From: Desulfuribacillus stibiiarsenatis
GTDB lineage: Bacteria > Bacillota > Bacilli > Desulfuribacillales > Desulfuribacillaceae
Assembly (NCBI RefSeq): GCF_001742305.1
Contig: NZ_MJAT01000001.1
Span: forward strand, 124,001 to 188,000
Direction: 5' to 3'
DNA length: 64,000 bases
In this document: positions 28,096-37,769 of the stretch, one piece after another
Position numbering within the stretch: the first letter of the stretch is position 1
How the letters are laid out: every line of letters starts with the position of its first letter
Translations under genes and position numbers: made by a program
Notes under the pieces: model-generated
Told to the model about the DNA's origin: nothing
The model's database searches: none
Seen by the model: the letters and a program-made list of their open reading frames with translations, nothing else

Positions 28096-28203
28096 TTTTC
28101 CTAGCCCATTGTAAGATTGTTAAAATTATATTTTCAATAAATCTAGACTTATCTAGACGAAATTAACTTAAATTCAAATGTATTTGTATACTTTTATTAA
28201 CAA

Positions 28204-28827
28204 TTAAAACGACAGACGATAGAGTGGGAATAGCTCTTCTATCGTTTGTTCTGCTTTATCTAAGAAACGATTACTATCCATATTCACAACTAACTCTTTC
28301 GAGAGGTCAATACCACAGGTTAGCTCACTCTTTTTCACGTGCTTTAATTGCTCGGAAAACTCTTGAAAAGTATCAACGGTCATCCGACTATGAGGTGTGC
28401 CATAAGGAACCGTATGATCTAATGACCACCGAAAGTTAGCTGGTATCGACTGGCGAATCATTGGAAGTTGACTATCCATATTGTTCGCGAAGATTGCCTT
28501 GTGATTCGATTCGTAAATTAGCGCGAATTGTATGTATACATGGTCCTTCCATAGGCCAACCTGGAAATGCGGAAGAGACTTATATCCTCGAGGATTTGTG
28601 GAAAAGGACACCCAAGTATCATCTGGTGGATTCACTGTTCGGCGGGCATGACGCGCCACGTGTGGATAAAAAGGTTGTCCCAGCTTTGCGCTTAAAAATG
28701 GTGCGATTCGGTCACCAATCGCATGCAGTTTTGGTCGAACATGTGTGATAATTGCGCCCATTCTAGGATCAAGACCTGGTATTTCTAAGATTTCGAAGTC
28801 GGATGCAGTAAATCCGGTGAAAGACAT
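28204..28827 (-). CDS. YktB family (DUF1054) protein
   Basis: A 207-residue protein with the DUF1054 pattern: GFTASDFEILEIPGLDPRM, HVARHARRTVNPPDDTWVSF, KSLPHFQVGLW. Start ATG reads on the minus strand behind AAAGGGG. Function is unknown for the family. It is convergent with ppaX and divergent from the phosphodiesterase gene. Confidence 0.88.
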   Translation of the reverse strand: MSFTGFTASDFEILEIPGLDPRMGAIITHVRPKLHAIGDRIAPFLSAKLGQPFYPHVARHARRTVNPPDDTWVSFSTNPRGYKSLPHFQVGLWKDHVYIQFALIYESNHKAIFANNMDSQLPMIRQSIPANFRWSLDHTVPYGTPHSRMTVDTFQEFSEQLKHVKKSELTCGIDLSKELVVNMDSNRFLDKAEQTIEELFPLYRLSF

Positions 28828-28960
28828 TCGTTTTACCCCTTTCAGTATATTACTACTATTGTGTCATATTTAGTGTTGAAATATAGATACATCTTGTGGA
28901 TACGATATAAATGATAACATGAAATCAAATTCCTATGGTAATTGCAGTTATATATTTTCG

Positions 28961-29060
28961 ATGAGTCTCTATATATGCAATAGAGTCTCTATGTATGCAA
29001 TAGAATCTCTATGTATGCAATAGAATCTCTATGTATGCAATAGAATCTCTATATATGCAG
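28961..29060 (+). repeat. Five tandem copies of a 20-bp repeat
   Basis: Unit TAGAATCTCTATGTATGCAA repeats with an exact 20-bp period. Units at 28981, 29001 and 29021 are identical except for one base, and the outer two vary at two or three positions. The array lies in the 289-bp divergent gap, about 55 bp ahead of the phosphodiesterase ATG. There are no unique spacers, so it is not a CRISPR. Confidence 0.95.
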
Positions 29061-29116
29061 TAGAACTGTATACATTATAGTTCTGTTTATATGATGTAAT
29101 GAATTGAGGTGATTAT

Positions 29117-29644
29117 ATGAAACGGATTGGAATCATTTCAGATACCCATGGTCAATTAAGAACAGAAGTGTTAGAAGCTTTACGAGGCGTTGATGAAATC
29201 ATTCACGCAGGTGATGTAGTAGGTGACGAGGTTCTACGAGAATTGCAACGGATCGCACCCGTTCATGCCGTTCGCGGAAATAATGACTACGGAGAATGGG
29301 CTATGTGCTTACCCAAAACACAAATGCTTGAGCACGAAGGATTTACATTATATGTCCTTCACATACTGCAAGAGATGGACATAGCACCAGGCGCTGCTGG
29401 AGTGAATATAATAATTAGTGGGCACACCCATAAGCCTCTAATCGAGGAAAAGGGAAACATCCTATATATAAATCCGGGAAGTTGTGGACCGCGTAGATTT
29501 TCTTTACCAGTCTCCGCTGTAATTTTAGAAATTGAATCGAAAAACTGCATTGCACATTATATAGACTTACAGGATTCAGCGAAAAACTACTCATATACCT
29601 TTGCATTACAATCATACAACCAAATCATCAGACTATATCCCTAG
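29117..29644 (+). CDS. YfcE/MJ0936-type metallophosphodiesterase
   Basis: This 175-residue calcineurin-like phosphoesterase has the metal-binding motifs IISDTHGQ, HAGDVV, VRGNNDYG and SGHTHKP. The usual second HG motif appears as VLHILQ, so one ligand position looks altered. It ends with a short family tail. The substrate is not predictable; relatives cleave simple phosphodiesters. Start ATG follows GAGGTGAT. Confidence 0.85.
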   Translation: MKRIGIISDTHGQLRTEVLEALRGVDEIIHAGDVVGDEVLRELQRIAPVHAVRGNNDYGEWAMCLPKTQMLEHEGFTLYVLHILQEMDIAPGAAGVNIIISGHTHKPLIEEKGNILYINPGSCGPRRFSLPVSAVILEIESKNCIAHYIDLQDSAKNYSYTFALQSYNQIIRLYP

Positions 29645-29750
29645 AAAAATCTACATTAGGCATAGTCATATGCCGGAATTTCTAGCTACTTTTGATTATT
29701 TTTGTATGCTATAACAGGAATACTATATTTTTTGTCGAAACATGGAGCAT

Positions 29751-29930
29751 ATGAGAGACAAAAATTTAGGAAAATGTAAGGTGGAATGGTACGTGGTCGA
29801 CAAGAAAACTTGTGTCTCCTGTTGGAAAAACGAACTATGCAAATGCAGTGTAAGCATGTGTCCGTTTTGGGAGGCAAGCATCCAAGGTCAACAGGTATGT
29901 AGTGACTCGGATTTGATGAAAGCACAATAA
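29751..29930 (+). CDS. Small cysteine-rich protein, function unknown
   Basis: The 59-residue ORF has seven cysteines, most in TCVSCWKNELCKCSVSMC, followed by a later QQVC. The spacing (CxxC, CxC) suggests a small zinc or iron-sulfur fold or a knuckle protein. I prefer ATG 29751 because a GGAG lies 3 bases upstream; an in-frame ATG at 29742 has no site at all. A terminator-like hairpin 20 bp downstream supports transcription. I recognise no family. Confidence 0.45.
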   Translation: MRDKNLGKCKVEWYVVDKKTCVSCWKNELCKCSVSMCPFWEASIQGQQVCSDSDLMKAQ

Positions 29931-29949
29931 AAGAGTTCGTCGTTCTGAT

Positions 29950-29985
29950 AGTACTCCTTTTCTATTGAGAGAGGGGTGCTATTTT
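29950..29985 (+). terminator. Terminator-like hairpin after the Cys-rich ORF
   Basis: AGTACTCCTTTT pairs with GAGAGGGGTGCT through several G-T wobbles, followed by ATTTT. Confidence 0.5.
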
Positions 29986-30101
29986 GCGTTTACGGTCTTA
30001 TATACAGATGGTTCCTATAATTATTTATAGATTTATCTATTGTACATAGCAATGCTTTAGCAACACTTCAGTAATTTCTATATTTTCAGAAAATTCTCAT
30101 C

Positions 30102-30131
30102 TTGACACTATCTCACACCTCATGATAGGAT
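30102..30131 (+). promoter_or_regulatory. SigA-type promoter for the his operon
   Basis: A perfect -35 TTGACA, an 18-base spacer and -10 TAGGAT, 80 bp ahead of the hisZ ATG. Confidence 0.6.
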
Positions 30132-30211
30132 AATAGAAATATATTCTTCGCTTTATTATATTAGCAGACTAAAGCGTAAAAGTGCTAGTTTTTCTTGGGG
30201 GGGAGCAGAGA

Positions 30212-31444
30212 ATGGCAAAACCATTAGTATTTGAGAAGCCATTTGGAGTTAGAGATTATTTGCCGAGTGAAGTACAGTGGAAGAAAGAAGTTGAGCGTAG
30301 AATTAGCTCTTGCATGGAACGATGGGGCTATAAAGAAATTATTACCCCGGCATTAGAATATTTAGATACGGTCGGAGATTCAAGCAATATCTTGCAAAAC
30401 CGTTTATATAAGCTGATTGACCGCAATGGGAAAACTCTTGTATTACGACCTGATATGACAACACCAATTGCTAGAGTTGCAGCATCACTTTTAAAAGATG
30501 AGCCGCTCCCGTTGCGCCTATGCTATAATGCAACGATTTATAGAATGCAGGAAAAAGAAGCTGGAAGAGACACGGAATTCTTCCAATCGGGTGTAGAATT
30601 GATAGGGATTGAACAACCATACGCAGATGCAGAGGTGATTGCTTTAGCGGCTGAATCGCTAATCGCTGCTGGACTGTATGATTTCAAAATTGCGATTGGA
30701 GAAACGACGTTCTTACAATCCTTACTATCAGAAAAAGCGCCTCAACATCTAGAAGAATTGAAAAGCTTACTATTAAAGCAGGATTATGTAGGTTGGAAGA
30801 CCTTTGTCGAAACGATTGATTTAGATGAGTCATCGAAAGAGTGTTTACGAGCTTTACCTCGACTGCAGGGTGGCAGGGAAATGATTGCCAAAGCAAAAGG
30901 CATGGTCCAAGATGCCAAAGGACTGGAAGCTCTCGATCACTTGGAAGCTGTATGGTCGATATTAGAGCAATATGGCGTCGCGCAATACGTCCATATTGAT
31001 TTTACTACGTTACGAGGGCAGAACTATTACACAGGTATGATTTTTGAAGTATATACACCATCTGTAGGATTTCCGATTTGTGGAGGCGGTCGATATGATG
31101 ACCTTTTACACGAATTTGGTAGAAAAGCACCTGCTGTCGGATTTGGTATGTGGCTCGAACGTTTAATTGATGCTTTAAACATGGAGACGAATGCAGCAGA
31201 TACTTATTTATTTATTTTTGACCATGAGAATGTTAAGGAATCGCAGGCAGTCATTGAACAAGCAAAACGATGGCGCAATGTGGGCTGCAAAGTAGAAATA
31301 ATCGGTGTAGCGAAAGAACAAAGCAATGCTTGCGTCATCGAGCGCCAAGCGACGAAAAAATATCGAGAAGTATGGACATATGATATGTGGGCATCACAAC
31401 ATCCGACACACACCAAGGAGGATGAATCTACATGGAAAAACTAG
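30212..31444 (+). CDS. hisZ: ATP phosphoribosyltransferase regulatory subunit HisZ
   Basis: HisZ is a catalytically inactive histidyl-tRNA synthetase paralog that forms an octamer with short HisG. Class II motifs are visible: [20 protein letters not shown] (N-terminal), [13 protein letters not shown] and [14 protein letters not shown] use ATG 30212 (410 residues) because of the strong GGGGGGGA site just upstream. It overlaps hisG by 13 bp. A true HisRS would carry a C-terminal anticodon-binding domain; this C-terminus is short. Confidence 0.95.
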   Translation: MAKPLVFEKPFGVRDYLPSEVQWKKEVERRISSCMERWGYKEIITPALEYLDTVGDSSNILQNRLYKLIDRNGKTLVLRPDMTTPIARVAASLLKDEPLPLRLCYNATIYRMQEKEAGRDTEFFQSGVELIGIEQPYADAEVIALAAESLIAAGLYDFKIAIGETTFLQSLLSEKAPQHLEELKSLLLKQDYVGWKTFVETIDLDESSKECLRALPRLQGGREMIAKAKGMVQDAKGLEALDHLEAVWSILEQYGVAQYVHIDFTTLRGQNYYTGMIFEVYTPSVGFPICGGGRYDDLLHEFGRKAPAVGFGMWLERLIDALNMETNAADTYLFIFDHENVKESQAVIEQAKRWRNVGCKVEIIGVAKEQSNACVIERQATKKYREVWTYDMWASQHPTHTKEDESTWKN

Positions 31445-32055
31445 TGGTAGCTCTGCCGAAAGGACGCATCATGGAAGAGGCCGTTGATTTGTTACGTCAA
31501 TGTGGTTTTTCGCTTCCGAAAAATGGTGATTTGTCGCGCAAGTTAATTATTGAAGATGACGAATCGCAATTAACTTTTATACTAGCAAAACCATCAGACG
31601 TGCCAATCTATGTGGAGTATGGAGCGGCGGACTTAGGTGTCGTGGGGAAAGATGTATTATTAGAAGAAAGTCGCGATGTGTATGAATTGCTAGATTTGCA
31701 AATTGCCGGTTGTCGACTGTCAGTTGCCGGAATTCCAGGCACACAAACACGGATGATTCCGAGAATTGCGACGAAATTCCCTAAGGTGGCCTTCGATTAT
31801 TTCCGTCGTCAAGGGAAGCAAGTAGAGATTATAAAACTTAATGGGTCGATTGAAATCGCACCATTGATTGGTTTATCCGACCGGATCGTAGATATTGTAT
31901 CAACAGGAAGAACCTTGAAGGAAAATGGTCTAGTAGAAATGGAAGAGATTATGACAATCACCAGCCGTTTAATTGCCAATCGTATGAGTTATCGTATGAA
32001 GCATCCAATGATTACACATATTGTAGATACTCTTGAAAAAATCATAAAGAAATAA
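31432..32055 (+). CDS. hisG: ATP phosphoribosyltransferase, short form
   Basis: The 207-residue HisG_S form catalyses the first step of histidine synthesis (ATP + PRPP). It has the [14 protein letters not shown] start and the signature [19 protein letters not shown]. It lacks the C-terminal regulatory ACT-like domain of the long form, so it depends on HisZ, encoded just upstream. Confidence 0.97.
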   Translation: MEKLVVALPKGRIMEEAVDLLRQCGFSLPKNGDLSRKLIIEDDESQLTFILAKPSDVPIYVEYGAADLGVVGKDVLLEESRDVYELLDLQIAGCRLSVAGIPGTQTRMIPRIATKFPKVAFDYFRRQGKQVEIIKLNGSIEIAPLIGLSDRIVDIVSTGRTLKENGLVEMEEIMTITSRLIANRMSYRMKHPMITHIVDTLEKIIKK

Positions 32056-32082
32056 AGTCATCAATCATAGAGGAGGGAATAT

Positions 32083-33363
32083 ATGGTCCAAGTTCAAATC
32101 ATTGAAAGCAAAGACTTCTCCTATAATCGAAACGTAGAAACAGGCAATCAAGAGCAAATGAACGCAGTACTTCATATTATTAACGAAGTGAAAACCCATG
32201 GAGATCAGGCGGTCAAAGCGTTTACCAAGCAATTTGACCGAGTCGATATAGAGGAATTACTCGTAAGCGAAGAAGAGATCCAGGCAGCCTATGCAAAGGT
32301 TTCTCAAGAATATATACAAACGATTCGTGAAGCGCGTGATAACATTCGTCGCTACCATGAAAAGCAAAAGCAAAGCTCTTGGTTCACAACAGAAGAAAAT
32401 GGTACAGTTCTTGGTCAGAAGGTAACTCCTCTAGATCGAGTTGGCGTATATGTACCTGGTGGAACAGCGGCATATCCATCATCTGTACTGATGAACGTAA
32501 TTCCTGCTCAAATTGCTGGCGTACGTGAGATTGTCATGTGCACACCACCGGGGAAAGACGGAATTCCGCCAATTATATTAGTTGCGGCAAAGGAATGCGG
32601 CGTAACACATATATATCGCATTGGTGGGGCACAGGCAGTCGCTGCCTTGGCCTATGGCACGGAATCAATTCCAAAGGTAGACAAAATCACTGGACCTGGG
32701 AACATCTATGTAGCGATTGCCAAGAAGATGGTGTTCGGTATGGTAGATATCGATATGATTGCAGGACCGAGTGAAATCCTCGTTGCATGTGACGAATCAG
32801 CAGATGCTTCGTATGCTGCGGCAGATATGCTTTCGCAAGCAGAACATGATGTGTTGGCTGCTGCGTACTGCGTGACCTTATCCCGACAAAAAGCAGAAGA
32901 GATTCATCGCGAGTTAGAGATTCAGCTCGCGCAATTAAATAGAAACGAAATTGCCAAGCAATCGATTGAGAACCAAGCGAGAATTATCATTGCTCCAAAT
33001 CGCGCAGAAATGGTGCGCGTCATTAATGAAATTGCCCCTGAACATTTAGAAATGATGGTAGAAGAGCCATTTTCTTACCTTGGGGAAATTCGACATGCGG
33101 GAGCGATTTTCTTGGGACGTTATAGCTCAGAGCCTGTTGGTGATTATTTTGCAGGACCGAATCATGTACTGCCGACCAGTGGGACAGCACGTTTTTCATC
33201 CCCGTTGTCGGTGGATGATTTTATCAAAAAATCAAGCGTTATATACTATAGTAAGCAAGCAATGATTGAGCACGGCAGAAAAATTGCAGGCTTTGCCAAT
33301 GAAGAAGGACTAGATGCACATGCCAAGGCAGTGGCGATACGCATCGAAAAGGAGGGGCTGTAA
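32083..33363 (+). CDS. hisD: Histidinol dehydrogenase
   Basis: A 426-residue enzyme oxidising histidinol to histidine, the last two steps. Motifs include GVYVPGGTAAYPSSVLMN, GGAQAVAALAYGT, the zinc-site region SQAEHDVLA and APEHLE. SD GGAGGGA precedes the ATG. hisB starts one base after the stop codon. Confidence 0.97.
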   Translation: MVQVQIIESKDFSYNRNVETGNQEQMNAVLHIINEVKTHGDQAVKAFTKQFDRVDIEELLVSEEEIQAAYAKVSQEYIQTIREARDNIRRYHEKQKQSSWFTTEENGTVLGQKVTPLDRVGVYVPGGTAAYPSSVLMNVIPAQIAGVREIVMCTPPGKDGIPPIILVAAKECGVTHIYRIGGAQAVAALAYGTESIPKVDKITGPGNIYVAIAKKMVFGMVDIDMIAGPSEILVACDESADASYAAADMLSQAEHDVLAAAYCVTLSRQKAEEIHRELEIQLAQLNRNEIAKQSIENQARIIIAPNRAEMVRVINEIAPEHLEMMVEEPFSYLGEIRHAGAIFLGRYSSEPVGDYFAGPNHVLPTSGTARFSSPLSVDDFIKKSSVIYYSKQAMIEHGRKIAGFANEEGLDAHAKAVAIRIEKEGL

Positions 33364-33966
33364 ATGGCGGAAAAAGCTACCTTGCGTCAGGCAGAAATTC
33401 AACGTACGACACAAGAGACGAGTATTTATGTGAATTTAAATATTGATGGCACAGGTAAAAGAGAAATTGATACGGATGTACCATTTATGTCACATATGCT
33501 CGACCTATGGGCAAAGCATGGGCTCTTTGATTTGCAGGTAAAGGGTCATGGAGATGTAGAGATTGATGATCATCATACTACGGAAGATATGGGAATCACA
33601 TTAGGCCAAGCGTTTGCTAAGGCAATTGGTGATAAGGCAGGCATTAAGCGCTATGGGCAAGGTCTTGTGCCGATGGATGAGTCCTTAGCTGAAGTGATTG
33701 TAGATTTGAGTAATCGCCCTCATTTAGAGTACCATGCACAATATCCAACCGACACAGTTGGGACATTTCCGGTGGAGCTTGTGGAAGAATTTTTATGGAA
33801 ATTTGCTTTAGAAGCGCGAATTACCTTACACGTGCGCGTTCAGTACGGAAAGAATACGCATCACATGATTGAAGCGATTTTTAAAGCGCTTGGTCGTGCA
33901 TTAGATGATGCAACCCAATATGACCCTCGTATCCAGGGTGTTTTATCGACAAAGGGGGCGTTGTAA
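33364..33966 (+). CDS. hisB: Imidazoleglycerol-phosphate dehydratase
   Basis: A 200-residue monofunctional HisB with duplicated manganese-binding motifs: [25 protein letters not shown] and [18 protein letters not shown]. No phosphatase domain is fused, which agrees with a separate PHP phosphatase at the end of the operon. Confidence 0.97.
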   Translation: MAEKATLRQAEIQRTTQETSIYVNLNIDGTGKREIDTDVPFMSHMLDLWAKHGLFDLQVKGHGDVEIDDHHTTEDMGITLGQAFAKAIGDKAGIKRYGQGLVPMDESLAEVIVDLSNRPHLEYHAQYPTDTVGTFPVELVEEFLWKFALEARITLHVRVQYGKNTHHMIEAIFKALGRALDDATQYDPRIQGVLSTKGAL

Positions 33967-34575
33967 TTGATCGCAGTGATCGATTATGGAATGGGAAACC
34001 TTAGAAGTGTAACGAAGGCCCTGGAAAAGCTTGGATATGCAACGAAAATTGTTGCAGACCCGCAGGAACTAAAGGGTGCAGACGGGGTGATTTTACCTGG
34101 GGTTGGCGCTTTTGGCGATGCAATGGAGAACTTGCAGGAGCAGAATTTCATTCCTGCAATTCACGAATATGTACAATCTGGGAAACCGTTTCTGGGAATC
34201 TGCCTAGGGATGCAGTTGCTGTTTGACAGTAGTGAAGAAATGGGCGAGCATCAAGGGTTAGGCCTTATCCCAGGGAAGGTTGTGCGCTTTCAAGGAGACT
34301 TTAAAGTGCCACAGATAGGCTGGAATGAGCTCAAGTTATATCATGAAACCCATTACCTATTTGAAGGTATTCCAGGCAGTCGCTTTGTGTACTTTGTTCA
34401 TTCTTATCATGCGAAAGTGGAAAATCACGACCATGTCTTAGCATCTACTGACTATTTCGGAGAAGTTACGGCGATTGTTGGGCGCGATAATGTAGTAGGT
34501 ATGCAATTCCATCCCGAGAAAAGCAGTGAAGTAGGGCTTAAGCTATTAGAAAACTTTGCGAAGCAATGTAGATAA
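33967..34575 (+). CDS. hisH: Imidazole glycerol phosphate synthase, glutaminase subunit
   Basis: A 202-residue class I glutamine amidotransferase with nucleophile Cys in GICLGMQLLF and the His/Glu pair in MQFHPEKSS. It feeds ammonia to HisF. It starts with TTG immediately after the hisB stop codon; the GGGGGC stretch upstream is a weak site, so coupling to hisB is likely. Confidence 0.96.
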   Translation: MIAVIDYGMGNLRSVTKALEKLGYATKIVADPQELKGADGVILPGVGAFGDAMENLQEQNFIPAIHEYVQSGKPFLGICLGMQLLFDSSEEMGEHQGLGLIPGKVVRFQGDFKVPQIGWNELKLYHETHYLFEGIPGSRFVYFVHSYHAKVENHDHVLASTDYFGEVTAIVGRDNVVGMQFHPEKSSEVGLKLLENFAKQCR

Positions 34576-34607
34576 AATTTATAATTAATATAAACGGAGG
34601 AGCAAAC

Positions 34608-35360
34608 ATGAATTTTACAGTGTACCCTGCTATTGATATGAGGGGTGGGAAATGTGTACGTCTATTTAAAGGGGATTTTGCCCAAGAGACGGTATATCAT
34701 GAGGACCCAGTGTCCGTTTATAAACAATGGGTGGAGCAAGGGGCGAAGTTTGTCCATGTAGTTGACTTAGACGGAGCTAAGGATGGAAAACCTGCCCACT
34801 TAGAAGTTGCTACGGCAATGGTGCAGGCAGGCCAACAAGATGGTCACCAAACGCCTGTCCAATATGGCGGTGGAATTCGTTCTATGGAAACTTTGGCGCA
34901 GATTTTAGACGCCGGTATTGATCGTGCAATTATTGGTACATCAGCGGTAGAAGATAAGCAATTTGTAAAACAGGCGTTAGAAACCTATGGCGGCGAGCGT
35001 GTTGTGATTGGCCTTGATTGCCGGAATGGTTACGTAGCAACGAAAGGCTGGTTAGAAACGGCAGAAGTGAAAGCTGTCGATGTAGCGCGTGAGCTGAAGG
35101 AGTGGGGTGCGAAGATATTTGTATACACGGATATTTCGCGTGATGGCACATTAACGGGACCGAACATAGAGGAAATGCTGCATTTTGCGGAGGAAGCGGA
35201 AGTAGAAGTGATAGCTTCTGGTGGAGTCAGTAATTTACAGGATATTAAGGATTTAGCTGACCAAAAAGCACAAGGAATCGTTGGCGCAATTGTTGGAAAG
35301 GCGCTCTATACAAATGCGGTGACACTTCAACAAGTGAAGGAAGAAGGGATCGAATGTTAA
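34608..35360 (+). CDS. hisA: ProFAR isomerase
   Basis: A 250-residue (beta/alpha)8 barrel isomerase with [27 protein letters not shown], the catalytic Asp regions [10 protein letters not shown] and [14 protein letters not shown], and ASGGVSN. SD CGGAGGAG. It overlaps hisF by 7 bp. Confidence 0.96.
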   Translation: MNFTVYPAIDMRGGKCVRLFKGDFAQETVYHEDPVSVYKQWVEQGAKFVHVVDLDGAKDGKPAHLEVATAMVQAGQQDGHQTPVQYGGGIRSMETLAQILDAGIDRAIIGTSAVEDKQFVKQALETYGGERVVIGLDCRNGYVATKGWLETAEVKAVDVARELKEWGAKIFVYTDISRDGTLTGPNIEEMLHFAEEAEVEVIASGGVSNLQDIKDLADQKAQGIVGAIVGKALYTNAVTLQQVKEEGIEC

Positions 35361-36112
35361 CGAAACGAATCATCCCGTGCTTAGATGTGAAAGATGGTCG
35401 AGTCGTCAAAGGGATTCAGTTTGTCAACTTGCGTGATGCAGGAGATCCTGTTGAGCTAGCGGCTTTCTACGATCAAGAAGGGGCAGACGAGTTAGTATTT
35501 CTAGATATCTCTGCGTCCCATGAGGGTCGTGCAACGATGATACAAGTGGTGGAACGTACAGCGTCTGAGGTATTTATTCCCTTCACTGTAGGTGGCGGTA
35601 TATCATCTGTGGAAGATATTAAAGGTATTTTGCGCGCTGGAGCAGATAAGGTATCTCTGAATACGCAAGCAGTCCTGAATCCACAACTCGTTTCTGACGC
35701 TGCTAAGCGTTTCGGAAGTCAATGCATTGTAGTCGCCATTGATGCCAGATATCGTCCAGAGAGTGATGATTTTGAGGTGCTTACCCATGGTGGACGCAAG
35801 CAAACGGAATGGGAAGCGGTTGCGTGGGCGAAGGAAGTACAGCGCCTTGGTGCAGGAGAAATATTACTGACGAGTATGGATGCTGATGGTTCGAAGGATG
35901 GATTTGATATCGAACTGACAAAGCGCATTAGCGCAGCAGTTACTATCCCTGTGATTGCTTCTGGTGGAGCAGGAAATCAAGAGCATTTTGCAGAAGTATT
36001 CGAGCAAACGGGTGCCGATGCAGCATTGGCAGCGTCTATTTTTCACTATAAAGAAACTTCGGTAAAAGAAGTGAAAGCGTATTTAAAAGAGAAGGGAGTC
36101 GTCGTGCGATAA
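35354..36112 (+). CDS. hisF: Imidazole glycerol phosphate synthase, cyclase subunit
   Basis: A 252-residue barrel, paralog of His[41 protein letters not shown] and [14 protein letters not shown]. It closes the imidazole ring using ammonia from HisH. The stop codon overlaps the hisIE start by one base. Confidence 0.97.
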   Translation: MLTKRIIPCLDVKDGRVVKGIQFVNLRDAGDPVELAAFYDQEGADELVFLDISASHEGRATMIQVVERTASEVFIPFTVGGGISSVEDIKGILRAGADKVSLNTQAVLNPQLVSDAAKRFGSQCIVVAIDARYRPESDDFEVLTHGGRKQTEWEAVAWAKEVQRLGAGEILLTSMDADGSKDGFDIELTKRISAAVTIPVIASGGAGNQEHFAEVFEQTGADAALAASIFHYKETSVKEVKAYLKEKGVVVR

Positions 36113-36840
36113 TGAGTGATTCGATTATGTCTATGAATGCGATTGATGTAACACGTGCATTACAAACGATTGATTTTTCCAAAGCAGAGGGGCTTATCCC
36201 AGCGATTGTGCAGGATGTAGATACGAAAGAAGTATTGATGCTGGCATATGTCAATCGCGAGTCGTTACAGAAGACTGTAGAAACGAGAACGACATGGTTC
36301 TGGAGCCGTAGCCGTAATGAGCTATGGAATAAAGGTGCAACTTCTGGGAACACGCAAGAGGTGGTAGACATACGCTTTGATTGTGATGAAGATACCATTC
36401 TTATGCTTGTAAAAGCGAATGGTCCAGCTTGTCATACGGGCAGAGAAACATGCTTTTATCGTTCATTCTTTGACGGGTGGCCGAAACAAGCAGAGGATAA
36501 CGGAGATGTGGAAACGCCGATCGCATCGACGATGGTTCCTGCTAAGAAAACAATGTCGTTGCATTTCTTGTATCAATTAGAGCAATATATTCATGAGCGC
36601 AAACATACTCGTCCAGAGGGCTCATATACTACGTACTTATTTGATAAAGGGATTGATAAAATCCTTAAGAAGATTGCCGAAGAAAGTGGCGAAGTGATTA
36701 TTGCTGCGAAGAATAACGACACCACAGAACTGGTCTATGAATCAGCAGACTTAATGTATCACTTAATCGTATTGCTGCAGAATCAAGGAATTTCTCTCGA
36801 TCAAATTGCTGAAGAATTATCAAAACGACATAAAAAGTAA
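36112..36840 (+). CDS. hisI: Bifunctional PRA-CH / PRA-PH
   Basis: A 242-residue fusion (hisIE type). The N-terminal HisI cyclohydrolase has [20 protein letters not shown] and [14 protein letters not shown] (zinc cysteines). The C-terminal HisE pyrophosphohydrolase has [17 protein letters not shown] and [13 protein letters not shown]. The two catalyse steps 2 and 3 of histidine synthesis. Confidence 0.96.
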   Translation: MSDSIMSMNAIDVTRALQTIDFSKAEGLIPAIVQDVDTKEVLMLAYVNRESLQKTVETRTTWFWSRSRNELWNKGATSGNTQEVVDIRFDCDEDTILMLVKANGPACHTGRETCFYRSFFDGWPKQAEDNGDVETPIASTMVPAKKTMSLHFLYQLEQYIHERKHTRPEGSYTTYLFDKGIDKILKKIAEESGEVIIAAKNNDTTELVYESADLMYHLIVLLQNQGISLDQIAEELSKRHKK

Positions 36841-36865
36841 GATATTCAATTAAAGGTGTGATTGC

Positions 36866-37690
36866 ATGAAAAGACAACCTTACTTAGTGGATTATCATAC
36901 TCATAACTACCGTTGCGGACATGCGATCGGGGAGCTTCGAGAGTACGTGGAAAGAGCTGTAGAGCTTGGGTTCCATGAGATCGGACTTTCCGATCATTTT
37001 CCTTTATTCCATATTCCTGCAGAACGAAGATTGCCAGAGATTACGATGGAAATGCATCAGTTAGAAGAGTATGTGCAAGAGGCAATAGCTCTGAAACAGG
37101 AGTTCGCCCAACAGATTGATGTCAAAGTTGGCATTGAAGCCGATTACGTGCCAGAGTGGGAAGACTACTTAGCGAACCAATTAAGACAATATCCATTTGA
37201 TTATGTGCTTGGTTCAGTGCATTTTATTGGTGAGTGGGATCATTCTGATAGTCGTTGCACCCACGAATGGGACAACCGCGACGTAGATCAAGTGTATCGT
37301 CATTACTACGCATTAGTTAAAGCAGCAGCCGAGTCTAAGATATACGATTCGATTGCCCACTTCGATGTAATCAAGCGCTTTAACCATCATCCGACAAGTG
37401 ACATGACAGAAAACATCCGAGAGGCTCTACTAGCTGTGAAAGCCGCTAATATTTGCGTGGAAGTCAACACTTCTGGCGAGTTTATGCCTGTAAAGGAAAT
37501 ATTCCCTTCGAAAACAATCTTACATATGTGCAAGGAATTAGACATACCCATTACAGTAGGGTCTGATTCCCATCGACCACATAATGTAGGCACAAACATC
37601 GAGAGGATATACGGGGAATTACGCGATTTAGGGTTTACTGAAATTGCAGGATTTGACCAAAGACGTAGATATCGAATTTCTCTCTTGTAA
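36866..37690 (+). CDS. hisK: PHP-type histidinol-phosphatase
   Basis: A 274-residue PHP-domain phosphatase: YHTHNYRCGHAIGELREYVE, IGLSDHFPLF, GIEADYVPEW, GSVHFI and GSDSHRPHNVG supply the metal ligands. It completes the pathway before HisD. With hisC not in the window, the aminotransferase must be encoded elsewhere. Confidence 0.9.
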   Translation: MKRQPYLVDYHTHNYRCGHAIGELREYVERAVELGFHEIGLSDHFPLFHIPAERRLPEITMEMHQLEEYVQEAIALKQEFAQQIDVKVGIEADYVPEWEDYLANQLRQYPFDYVLGSVHFIGEWDHSDSRCTHEWDNRDVDQVYRHYYALVKAAAESKIYDSIAHFDVIKRFNHHPTSDMTENIREALLAVKAANICVEVNTSGEFMPVKEIFPSKTILHMCKELDIPITVGSDSHRPHNVGTNIERIYGELRDLGFTEIAGFDQRRRYRISLL

Positions 37691-37769
37691 CATTTATGAT
37701 ATACTATCTAAAGTAAACGGACCCAGCGAAACAACAGTTTCACAAAATACATTGGGCGGAGGATGCACT

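Larger units (their letters stand above)
29645..30211. other. 567-bp stretch between phosphodiesterase and hisZ
   Basis: It holds a possible small Cys-rich gene (29751-29930), a terminator-like hairpin (29950-29985) and the his promoter (30102-30131). I found no T-box or other known leader for the his operon. Confidence 0.7.

Noticed and set aside
28461-28748. Plus-strand ORF inside the DUF1054 gene
   Set aside because: It is the antisense shadow of a clear family protein on the minus strand.
28961-29060. CRISPR-like array
   Set aside because: The repeats are directly adjacent with no unique spacers, and no cas genes are nearby.
29930-30211. T-box or his leader riboswitch
   Set aside because: No AGGGTGG-type T-box sequence and no specifier-type structure; only a normal promoter is visible.
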